Under the pieces are notes generated by a model. It was given only the letters and a program-made list of their open reading frames with translations. It did no database searches and was not told the origin of the DNA. From NCBI GenBank assembly GCA_000711775.1, contig ARYC01000482.1, forward strand, positions 35,370-99,369: a DNA stretch of 64,000 nucleotides, given 5' to 3'. Origin of the DNA: Oxytricha trifallax (Eukaryota; Ciliophora; Spirotrichea; Sporadotrichida; Oxytrichidae). The translations under genes and the position numbers were made by a program. Of this stretch, positions 36,590-46,367 are shown piece after piece (the first letter of the stretch is position 1; every line of letters begins with the position of its first letter).

Positions 36590-36765
36590 TCTTTAAAAAA
36601 TCAATTTGGTTCTTGTACCAATTAGGTTTTGAACCATTTTGAAACTATTCCATTAAAGCCTTATTAGATTAAAATTAAGTACCAATTAAGTTTTGGAACT
36701 ATTAAATAGATACTAATTACAATTCAACGGATTTAGTACCACTGCTAATTTAATGGAACTAAATT
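36590..36765. repeat. Repeated GTACCAATTA/GGAACTA motif in the TBE B intergenic region
   Basis: Between the divergent kinase ORF and small ORF, variants of 'gtaccaattaagttttg' and 'ggaactattaa' recur at least four times. TBE C has a different but comparable array at 41555-41705. The position suggests a bidirectional promoter or transposase-binding array. Confidence 0.4.
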
Positions 36766-36889
36766 TTTTAAATGGAGATCCGTTTCTGAAGTTTGTTACA
36801 GCTTTTGCCAATTTTCTCCACGTATCTTTACCAGGTTAACCTCCTATAAAATGCCCATATTTAATAGTAAGTGTAAGTGTTTAAAAAGT

Positions 36890-37725
36890 AGGATCCAGAA
36901 CTCTATATATTAAAGATTAGAAATTCATTAATAGAAGAAGGAACAAAGATAGAATCTATAGAATTGTAATAAAGTGGGTTGAGGCTCATGAAATGATCTC
37001 AAGATTTAAATGCTAAGAGGATCTTTATCGATACCTCACTCTACATAGTAATATTACAATCTATATTTAAGACAAATACTGGGTTTATTCCTTTCAATTA
37101 TGGAAGGTACAAGAATATAATTCTTGAAAGGTATGCTATGTGATTAGAAGAAAGGCTTAAAAAACAATGAGATTAAGTTAAAAGAGGTTTCAAACTAGAA
37201 ATTTTGTCATTAATCTCTTTAAAGATGCCATGGAAAATGAGGAAGTGGTATTTTTTACCTTCCTACTAAGGACAACTCTCTAATAAACTTTCTGAGAGGA
37301 AATTCTCTTTGGTGTTTAGGTAAAAATAATGAGGAGTATTTCAAAGAAATAATTGGAAAAGCTGATAAAAACACGATATTTTATAGCTCCTGAAGACTAG
37401 AAGAAGCAAAATATTCTAATAAGCTCAGCTTGGTTAGAAGAGCTTAAGAAACCATTATTTTCTATCAAGTAAGCTTTGATATTTTACTTTTTAGAAAAAT
37501 CTGGTACTGGTATATATCTTATGAAATAGCATGCTAAGGTTCATAGAAATAGAAAACAGCAAATAGTTCATTAAGTTAGCAAGAGACATTATAAAGATAT
37601 TTAAAAGCCAGAGGATATGAACATAGATGCAGGAGATGGCAGTAAAAGAAGAAACTTAGGTCTTGTAAAACTTTAAGAATAAGAAAAGAAAAAGAAGCCT
37701 AATCAATTTATAGGTCCAATTAATA
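36890..37725 (+). CDS. TBE B small ORF (22-kDa type)
   Basis: Plus-strand frame with 'WVEAHEMISRFKCQEDLYRY' near 36975, matching the corresponding protein of TBE C and I ('DALKRVQAQELIQRFRSKKD' and 'KRIQSQEDLI'). Downstream 'YFLEKSGTGIYL'-like and basic C-terminal pieces ('KKRKRSLINL') recur in TBE C as well. Several frame changes are needed. No domain recognised; the function of this TBE gene is unknown. Confidence 0.5.
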
Positions 37726-37759
37726 TGTGAACTATTTCATTCATTTAAATCTAATACTT

Positions 37760-38480
37760 ATTTATATACATTCATTCTGCCTCTCCCTGCAAAAATCGTA
37801 GTCTTATCTTTATTGACTCTATTGCAACTGCTTTGTATTAATCTACTGTATCAATTGGTAAATCATGCATTAGATTATAAAATATTAGTTTCTTGTAGTA
37901 AGTCTTGATTTAACTCCATTAAATTATTGGCTATAAGGAACGTTGTATACAGAAATAATGTTTAAATTTTCATAAGCTTTCTTAGACTCCTTAGTCTTAT
38001 GAACTGATGAGTTATCAACAAAAAAGATGATCTTTTGATCCTTGTATATCTCTTAGCTAATGCAAGATCTCGATATACTACTCACGCATAATAGAGCGTA
38101 AGTGAATCATATAACTTTCTAAGCCAAAATCTTCGCTGATACTTTCAAAAATTGCATGGATAAAAACCTTCACTTTTTAGTCATAAACTTCAATAATATC
38201 ATTCTTCTTGTACCATGACTTATCAATAAAGTTGATGAAGGTAAACACAGCTTCATCAGCATGTATGATCTGGATGATATTAACAATAGCCCTCTTCATT
38301 TAATCATAAATATATATAAATATATATATATTTTTTTAATTATTACTATAAAATGGCTCTGTAAAATCAATCACTACTTTTCACTCAGTTGACAGTCTTG
38401 AAATTAATATCATTTCGTCTATAAATTTTGGATAAGGTCTAAGGATAGATACACATGCCTGGAAACTTGCGATGAAACAT
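37760..38480 (-). pseudogene. TBE B transposase (DDE), damaged
   Basis: Minus strand: 'IIHADEAVFTFINFIDKSWY' near 38230-38290 (first Asp), 'FFVDNSSVHKTKESKKAYE' near 37960-38020 (second Asp), then 'FNGVKS' near 37920 where the third acidic residue should be (FNGIE in TBE C). The loss of that Glu and frame changes between blocks indicate an inactive copy. The N-terminal part, up to the right terminal repeat, resembles TBE H and TBE C. Confidence 0.7.
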
Positions 38481-38890
38481 ATCACTAGTCAAGTGGAAAG
38501 TGTGCCCAAAACTTCAAAGTCTTTGAATCGCAATGGTAATCAATATTAGCCTGAGAGTACTAATATTTTCTAGGAGGATTCTTTCAAGAACCAGAATTAA
38601 ATGCTTAACAGCTAGAAACTAGTAATACCTAAGAGTTGATACACTCTTGTTTAATAAATTTGCTATGGCTACATAACTAATCACTGGTTTGACTTAATCT
38701 GCATTTATACTCTTACCATACATAAGCTTAAGCAATAAAAATAAATATTTATCATTTTATATCGACCCTAAATATCGATAATTTCTATTTCTTATTTTGT
38801 AAATAAGCCTAATTTCTCTACAAACCCTAACAAGACCTCAACTATACATACAAATCAAATCACTAAAATTTAATTAAGGGGTTTTGGGGT

Positions 38891-39273
38891 ATTGATTCAA
38901 TCTTTTTCTTTTGCACTTTTAAATCAACTAATTGTCTATCATCTTAGCTGAACTTTTAACAAAGTTGAATGTATTTACAGGTATACATCAAACGGTAGAG
39001 TAGCAGTTAATTGTAATTGTCTTTTAGTACTTAAAAGTAGAATATAATTCCATTAAACTATGGCTGTAAGAAACGTTGAACACTGGTGTTATTCTAAGTT
39101 GTTCATAACTCTTCATAGTTTTTATTGTCTTATGAACAGTAAGGTTATAAACAAACAATATAATATCATATTCAGGGTACTTCTCTCCCAGCTGCTCAAA
39201 TAACTTAATATATTGTTCTGTCTTATTTTAACTTGAAAAAATAAATAAGTTTCTAAACGAGCATCCTCGCATT
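38891..39273 (-). mobile_element. TBE fragment D, part 1 (split by TBE C)
   Basis: Minus-strand transposase C-terminal half, colinear with TBE C 42750-43110. It ends at 'gcatcctcgc' plus ATT, and the rest resumes at 43844. TBE C is therefore nested in D. The left part of D is missing, where TBE B abuts. Confidence 0.75.
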
Positions 39274-39439
39274 AAAAAACCCAAAACCCCATAATGAGGT
39301 TTATAAGTGCTTTGATTTGTAGCGAATTTTTAGGGGTTGTTGTTATTAATAGGTTTTAATGTGAAATATGTAGTACATTTTTTTTTAATTTAATCACTCG
39401 AATGTACTTTTGGATAATATGGGAGAGGTCTGAAGTTTA

Positions 39440-41365
39440 TCTTGCTTAACTACAACTCTATATGTTCTATTGTTATTTCTGATCTTGAGTTTTGTTTTAT
39501 TTTTATTGACTCTGCCATTTGTTTCATTGATTGAGACACTCTTGTTTTGTCAATAAATTGCTTTATTCTTTGTTTTGCGTCCTTTTTGCACCTAGTAGAA
39601 TAGTATTCATTGCGAGGCATATTGCAATCTATTATTATTGCTGCCGTAGCCTACACATCCCATTGAAAGTCACCATCTCTCCAGTCTTCTCTTTCTGAAT
39701 AATAGCCGTGAGTTCCCATTACAGTTCCAAGCCTTGATACTTCCACTCTTAAAGCTCTGTTGAAATCAATTATTGATACTCTTACAGGTTAAAAGTTCAG
39801 CATTATATTCACAGGCTTGAGATCCATGTGAACAAAGCCTAACTTATGAAGCTCTTTGATACCCTGTATGTTTAGGTTGCTATTAATGCAAGCTATCTAT
39901 GATTTCTTTAATCAGTTATGAAATCCCTGAGGGTGATTTCAAATAATGAGAGTTTGAAAGCTCTATAATCATTGACAAGGAGAACAGCATCTAGCTTTAT
40001 TAAAGTATTTGCACTCTTTAAACTTAGCTTGAGTGAGTACTTAATTCTCATTAGTAAACTCTATTTTATATTTATCATCACTAAGGAGATAGTTAAAAGT
40101 ATATAATTTGTAAGCATACTGATAATCCTTTATAATTTTCTTGTCATAGGAATCCTCTAGAATTTGGTAGCTTTAGAGAGAAGTATCTAAATCCATCTAT
40201 GCGAGTACTGGAACTTTTTTTAATTATGTTTTAATAATAATTTTAGTGACTTTTGATGCCAAGAGGTTGCGTGCAATAGTCAAAATAGTATGAAAATCTT
40301 GAATATAGAAATACCTAAATACAAAGAAATATATATTAAACTTGCTTGAAATATTTTGAATATTAATTATTAGAAATATGTCTGAATTAGAATAGCATTA
40401 TATATTATTGTTGAATTAATTATAAAATTATAAATACTTTTGCTGCTTGAGCCAATTAGATAAATTATTATATATTTATTTAAATCAGGAAATGAAAATA
40501 AAGTTTGTTTTTAATCAAAATAATGTTTAATTTATCCCTAATTTTGAATATGAGTAATTTTATAATAATTTTACAAATAAAAGTAATAAATCTTTAAATA
40601 TAAAAAACTTCAATGTATAAAATAAATTATGTCACTTAAATATAAAATAGTGAATATATAAACTTTCATTTAACAAAAAGATAATTTGATAAATATAAAT
40701 TATTTTAAGTAAAAACAATTTAAAAATTTAATTATAAATTATTAATATAATATAAATTGGCGAAAGTAGTAAAAATATAATATTTATCACTTGCGCCCAT
40801 TTTAATTATAGTAAAATATAAATCAAACAAATTTATAAAAAAAATATTTATAATTATGTTTAGAGGATGACTTATTTATAATATAAATCTATTTGAAGAA
40901 TTAATTTATTCCCTAATTTTTATCTATTTTGACTAAATTTTCACATACTGTGATTCACTTGCTTGTTAAAGCTCAGCGACTTAAAGAGGCTCCCTTGTTT
41001 TTCTTTTGTTGAGTAACTTCAGTTGAGTGTATTAATCTTCAACTTCTATTTCTTTCTTGAAGGCTTTTAAAAGATGCTTTTTTAAGTCTTTTGTATGAGA
41101 GTACTGGTTATTGCACTCAAAGCAATCATACTTTCTATATACTTTGTCATGCTTTAAGTATACAGTAGGCTTAGCTTCCTTATGGAACTTCATATGTCTG
41201 TACCAGCTAGACTTATGAATTAAGTCTCTTTCACACTTCTCACAAAAATATACTTCAACTTCATCTCACAGCTACCACACATTTTATTGTTGCCAAAGTC
41301 AAGTCTCATTTAGTTTGATGGAAGTGCTGTAGTTTTTCTTAAAATGTTAGCGCTCATATTTAAAT
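39440..41365 (-). CDS. TBE C zinc-finger/kinase-like protein
   Basis: The start at about 41360 reads 'MSANILRKTTALPSNQM'. Two C2H2-type fingers follow near 41085-41260: 'CEKCERDLIHKSSWYRHMKF' then H, and 'CFECNNQYSHTKDLKKH'. The kinase-like domain at 39600-39870 has 'LHKLGFVHMDLKPVNIML' (HRD-type loop, R replaced by M), 'VSIIDFNRALRVE' (DFG to DFN) and 'GTVMGTHGYYSEREDW' (APE replaced by SER/E). One frameshift lies just before the first finger. The HMD and DFN variants suggest an atypical or catalytically weak kinase, unless ciliate TBE kinases commonly show this. Confidence 0.7.
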
Positions 41366-41554
41366 TTGAATTTAAAATTATAAAACTGCCTCTATAACTG
41401 AGAGCTTATATGAGAGCTTTGCAAGCATAAAAGTTTCAAGGGAAGTTTTTAAAGAATAAGAGGAGAAGAATGAGCAGTAAGAGGCGATCCAGCTCTAAAT
41501 ATGGGTGAGAAAGTAACCATTTACTATCAATAAGTAGTTGATTACAGCATGTAC

Positions 41555-41705
41555 CGATTTAGGAGGTGCACCTAATTAAGTACGTACTGCTTTATGAGAT
41601 ATTTTGTGATTTTATGATTAAAATTAGGGTACTCATAATTAAGTACTAGCATTAATTAATGCTCCTAATTAAGTATTAGCATTTTAGGAGCTGCTCCTAA
41701 TTACG
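41555..41705. repeat. CTAATTAAGTA repeat array in TBE C
   Basis: Five variants of 'ctcctaattaagta' (also 'ctcataattaagtac' and 'ctcctaattacgtac') lie within 150 bp between the divergent zinc-finger/kinase gene and the small ORF. A palindromic 'aattaa' core and regular use suggest protein-binding sites or a bidirectional promoter. Confidence 0.5.
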
Positions 41706-41929
41706 TACCAATTTAAATAAAAAAATATGGAACTATAACAATAGAAACTGATAACAATCTCTCAAGTTTGAAACCAGTTCTCAAAACCTTCTCTAAATCC
41801 TTCTTAAATGTTGACCCTCTATAGGATGCCCAAATTTAATAGTAAGTTTTACAAAGGTATATAATTGAAATCAATAAACTTAAAATATGAATTTCATTTC
41901 TTAGATCTGTAAAAAAGATGGAAACAATG

Positions 41930-42690
41930 AATGATGCTTTGAAAAGAGTGCAAGCACAAGAATTGATTCAAAGATTTAGAAGCAAGAAGGATTTGACCGC
42001 TACATGTGCAGGAAGGTAATGAATTCATAGGAACTAATCTAGACTATGTAGTTGGTTGATGGAAGGTACTAAAATTTCATTTCTAAGAGCGATACTCTGC
42101 GAAGAGAAGAAAGCTTTGAAAACTTAAGATGGTAAGTTTGCAGATATTCCAAACTATCCAGAAATCTCAGTGACTAACTTATATGATAATGCTATGAATG
42201 ACCCAGAGGTTTCGCAGTACCTGCCTACTAAGAAGCAGTTGTCAAATAATATACCTGAAGAAACTATTTCTTTGGCATACTTGCAACTATCAAAGGTGAT
42301 TACTTGAATGAAATTATTCAAGAATCACATAAGAAAAGGTACAGTATCACTTCAGAAAATAAGGATAAACAGGGGATCAAGATAAGTGAGAGCTGGCTAT
42401 AAGAGTTGCAGAAGCACCAATATATTTCAAGTAATATTTGTAGTTTAACTCTTTAGAAAAATCTGGTACTGACATCTTCTTGATGAAGGAATAGAGCAAG
42501 CTTAACAGAGAGCGAAAGTCGCAGACAAAGTATGAAGTTAGTAAGAGACTTTACTCTAATATTCAGCCACCGGATTAAATGAACATAGATGCAGGAGCTA
42601 GCAGCAAGAGAAGAAATTTAGGAGGAGGGAAGCAAGAAATAGAAGAAAAGAAAGAGAAGCCAACTCCCTCTAAAGAATTTTAAATGTGAT
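41930..42690 (+). CDS. TBE C small ORF (22-kDa type)
   Basis: 'METMNDALKRVQAQELIQRF' starts at about 41928, then 'RSKKD', a frame change, 'FISKSDTLRREESFENL', 'GDYLNEIIQESHKKRYSI', 'ISESWLQELQKHQYI' and a basic tail. Orthologues sit in TBE B (36.9-37.7 kb) and TBE I (minus strand). It lies between the divergent kinase gene and the convergent transposase. Two or three frame changes are needed. Function unknown. Confidence 0.55.
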
Positions 42691-42714
42691 ATATATTCAT
42701 TAACTTAACTACAA

Positions 42715-43470
42715 AACTTATTTATATACATTCACTCTCCCTTCTTTAGCACACTTTTAAGCAAATAAATTATCTACTCTCTTCGATGAGCTTTTAATAA
42801 AGTCAACTGTATCGATAGGTAGGTCATGCATCAAGTGGTAGAACAGCAGTTTCTTGTAATGGCCTATTAATATACCCCAGTAGAACTCAATTCCATTAAA
42901 CTAGGGACTGAAAGTACGTTGAACACTGGCGTTATTCTAAGTTGTTCATAACTCTTCCTTGTATCTTTGGTCTTATGAACAGAAAGATTATCAACAAACA
43001 GTATAATCTCTTATTCAGGGTACTTCTCTCTCAGCTGCTCTAAGAAGTGAATATACTGCTCTGTCTTAATAGAGCAAGGATAAATAACATAAGTTTCTAA
43101 ACCAACATCCTCGCTAATACCTCCAAGAATTGCCATTGTTTATACCTTGACTTTATAGTCATATACTTCTATATTACTATGCCTCTCATACCAAGACTTC
43201 TAGATGAAAGTGTTGAATGTAAACACAGCCTCGTCAGCATGAATAAACTTAATATTATTCTATTAGGCTCTCTGCATTTAATTATAGATATAATTTAGGT
43301 AATTGTAGTAAAATGACACAGTGAATCAATCACTCTCTTGATACGATTCTCACCTTTTTACGTGATATTATTCCGTTTATAAATGTTTGCAACAGACTAT
43401 GCAGAGATTTTCAACTCAGGGAACTGGCGGTTAAACATAGTAGCTCGTTGGTCGAGAGAGAAGTTAGCCT
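42715..43470 (-). CDS. TBE C transposase (DDE, IS630/Tc1/mariner type)
   Basis: The catalytic triad is readable: 'FIHADEAVFTFN' (about 43205-43240, Asp 1), 'ILFVDNLSVHKTKDTRKSYE' (about 42950-43010, Asp 2) and 'FNGIEFYWG' (about 42885, Glu 3), followed by 'HLMHDLPIDTVDFIKSS'. TBE transposases cut at ANT targets, and RNAi experiments in Oxytricha link them to genome rearrangement (established knowledge). A single-base shift between 'RITPVFNV' and the Glu block and possible stops in the N-terminal part leave activity uncertain. It is the most complete triad in the window. Confidence 0.72.
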
Positions 43471-43840
43471 AATACTTCAAAGTTTTTTCATTAATAAGAT
43501 AGTCAATTTGCTTCTATTGAAACTTTGACTTCCTCTAAGGCATAGAATTCAGCTATTATTGCTTTAGTTATACTTTTATATGGCAGTGGGATCAAATAGT
43601 TGATGGACTTCGCTTTAAGAGCAGTGCAAAAGACTTATAGTTCAGTAATGATTTGACTTATTCACTATATTTATCACCTCCATATCGCAGTTTAAACACT
43701 AAATCTATATACTCTTCATCATAAATAGACCCCAAAAGTTTGCTATTTTTGTTTCGCATTTAATTAATAACCTCAACCCCTAACAAATTCCCTACAAATC
43801 AAAGCACTAATAAACTTCATTAATGGGTTTTGGGGTTTTG

Positions 43841-44680
43841 ATTACCATCAAGAATTGCCATTGTTTGAACCAATATTTCTCGTTGTAAACTTTTAAATTA
43901 CTATGTCTCTAATACCATGATTTCTAGATGAAAGTTATTAAAGTTAACACAAGCTAGTCATTATGTAAAATTAAAAATTACTCTATCAAGCTCTCAGCAT
44001 TTAATTATAATTATAAATAAGTTGCAGTTTTAAATGGCAGAGTGAAATCAATGGATCTTCTGATTCTGAGTGTTGTTCCCCTTGGACAGATTAGATTAGA
44101 TTACTTATAGTCAAAGTATGAATATCTGATTATTACTATCTGCCTGGATTGAGCCTAGTATTAATTAAAGTACAGCATTAAATAATAATAATCTCTAGAT
44201 TCGTTCACTTTGCAAGATCTATCATTTAGTATAAAAATAAAGCAACATATTATTTGGAAATCTTCAACTCAGGGAAATATCGTTGAAACATAGTAGCTCG
44301 CTGGTCTAAAGAGAAGTGAGCCCAATGCTTAGAAAAAGTTCTTATTGATAATTTTAGTCTATAGGTTCAATAGTGACTTTGATTTAATATAAGGCTTGGA
44401 ATTTAGTTATTGTTGCCTTAATTACATAGTAGAAAGCAGTGAAAAAGAAAACTTGATGGACTTCGCTATAAGAAAATTGTAATTGACTATTAATACAATA
44501 CCGGTTTGATCTAAAAACAGCATATATCACATCCAATGCCCTATTTAATAACTAAATCTAAATGCTCATCATCATATATTGATCTCTAATAGATTCTAAT
44601 TTTTGTCTTGAATTTATAAATAATTTTAAACCTTAGTAAATTTCCTAATAAATAAAGTACTCAGGAAATTTAATTTTTTT
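43841..44680 (-). mobile_element. TBE fragment D, part 2
   Basis: Continues D after TBE C: 'atcaagaattgccattgttt' corresponds to the same transposase position as 'ccaagaattgccattgttta' in TBE C. It runs to a diverged right end near 44665 where the G4T4 repeat is no longer recognisable. Confidence 0.7.
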
Positions 44681-44689
44681 TTAAGATCA

Positions 44690-44815
44690 TTTTAGTGTTT
44701 TGAATCTGATTAAACATTCCAAGCATATAATTCATATATGATTCTTAATTTTCCAAGAATTAAATTCTTTCTGTAATTATTTCGTTTTTTTAGCTAGCTT
44801 TGCATATTTGTTCTA
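44690..44815 (-). CDS. LRR protein copy IV, middle segment
   Basis: Minus strand 'NEIITERIQFLENQESYMNY' and 'MLGMFNQIQN', matching copy III at 24.7 kb. Palindrome P5 splits it from its upstream continuation at 45461-45560, which aligns with 24800-24900. Confidence 0.5.
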
Positions 44816-45460
44816 ACCAATGCAACCTTCCCTACACACACCTATTCTCTTTTTACTGAAACTCTTCCCACCACAGAAATGCCATCTTGAATAAATTTGA
44901 CCAATTCATAATGTTTTTATTTATAATACTAAATTTGTAGGAAATGATTCGAATTAGAAAATTATAATTAATTAAATAAATACAATAAAAAATTTGTGGC
45001 AATTAAAATCGTCCAATTTAAATGATCTTGAGCTTATTTGGTATAGAATTTAAACTTTGTTGGATTTTATTGTTGGCGGTACTATTTTATTTCAACCCTG
45101 GAGCAAGATAGCTCGAATGTGAGGGTTCAATTAATTGAATTTAGATTTCTTTTATTAAAGTCGAACTATCTCACTCCAGGGTTGAAATAAAATAGTACCG
45201 CCAACAATAAAATCCAGCAAAGTTTAAATTCTATACCAAATAAGCCCAAGATCATTTAAATTTGACGATTTTAATTGCCATAAATTCTTGATTATATTTA
45301 TTGAATGAATTATAATTTTCTAATTCGAATGATTTCCTACAAATTTAGTATTATAAATAAAAACATTATGAATAGGTTAAGTTTATACTATAAAGCATTT
45401 CTGTGGTGGGAAGAATCAGTTAAAAGAGAATAGGTGTGTGTAGGGAAGGTTGCATTGGTT
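44816..45460. repeat. Long palindrome P5 (P family, with extended arms)
   Basis: Arms of about 310 bp. The inner 430 bp is a P-family palindrome ('ttggcggtactattttattt', 'ggagcaagatagctcg'); both arms then extend outward by a further 115 bp of matching DNA ('aaccaatgcaaccttcccta' and complement) with some loss on one side. The centre is near 45140. Inserted in LRR copy IV. Confidence 0.87.
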
Positions 45461-46070
45461 TATTTACATATCTATTTGAAAACCTTTAAAAATCTGTTTT
45501 GCCAGAATTAATAAATTTCAGACATTTCATCTTCGTCGAAAACCATGAATGAAAGAATAGGGAGATTTTTCCTGGCTTAACTGTGATGTAAAGGTTTCCT
45601 GCTTACAATTTCCTTTAATTTCAAAATAATATTTTCACAACATATTATATTTTCCCTTAATTTTATAAAATCTTTAATAACTCAATTTTTCTTTATAGAA
45701 ATATTTCTTTCTAATAATTTAAATATTTCACAATGCATTTATTCAAATCATTTTACTAATTTTGTTCAAATTTAAAAACATCTATTATCAATAAATCTTA
45801 AATAATTTTACTTAAAAAATTATAATTAATTAATTATCATTATTTTAAGCTCTAATAAATACTTTAACTATTCATTAATTAATTAGTTTGAAAGTAAATT
45901 GCTTAGATAAATAGTCATTCATTAATTATTTAGAAAGAATATTATTTTATTCATTATTGTTTATAAAATATATTAAAAATAATTTATAAAAGTTTTAAGA
46001 AAAAAAACTCAACCCCAAAAGTATCATTTCGTAATATTCATTATTTTAATTATCTAGAATATTTACTAAT
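45461..46070. other. LRR copy IV remnant (45461-45560), then AT-rich DNA
   Basis: The first 100 bp align with copy III 24800-24900. The rest shows no coding signal that I can defend. Confidence 0.4.
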
Positions 46071-46074
46071 TAGA

Positions 46075-46215
46075 AAATCGCATCCTCATTGAACTCATAA
46101 TCTACAAAATCAGAATAATATAGTTAAATGTTAAGTTTTATATCAAAACAACCTTTTATGTCAACTAATTCTTTTAATTTAGAGAAAATGTTCAATGATT
46201 TTGATTGTTTATGTT
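46075..46215 (-). CDS. LRR protein copy IV, middle segment with GCF-LNIQ motif
   Basis: Minus strand 'FSKLKELVDIKGCFDIKLNI' then 'QLYYSDFVDYEFNEDAI'. It aligns residue by residue with copy III at 27.0 kb. The Merlin element lies immediately upstream. Confidence 0.5.
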
Positions 46216-46367
46216 TAAAAACTTAAAACTCAAGCTGGAATAGCACTTGAGTTTAAAAATTTTCTTTTTTTCAATTCAAAAAATATTTAATAAATTAATC
46301 ATAAATCATTGTATAATATACAATGCCCTTAGAATCAAATTTATCGAAATTTAATCTTGATTTTTTT

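Larger units (their letters stand above)
34872..38890 (-). mobile_element. TBE transposon B, full length, 4019 bp
   Basis: Ends are 'aaaaacccaaaaccctttaa' and 'ttaaggggttttggggt', flanked by ATT on both sides (34869-34871 and 38891-38893). It contains the zinc-finger/kinase ORF (-), small ORF (+) and transposase (-) in the standard order. The length equals that published for TBE elements, about 4.1 kb (general knowledge). Frameshifts in the transposase make activity doubtful. Confidence 0.88.
39274..43840 (-). mobile_element. TBE transposon C, full length, 4567 bp, nested in D
   Basis: Ends are 'aaaaaacccaaaacccc' and 'gggttttggggttttg'. The target duplication is ATT (39271-39273 and 43841-43843), and the flanks rejoin TBE D exactly. 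It carries all three TBE genes. About 550 bp longer than B, partly from the region between the divergent ORFs. The best-preserved TBE in the window. Confidence 0.9.
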
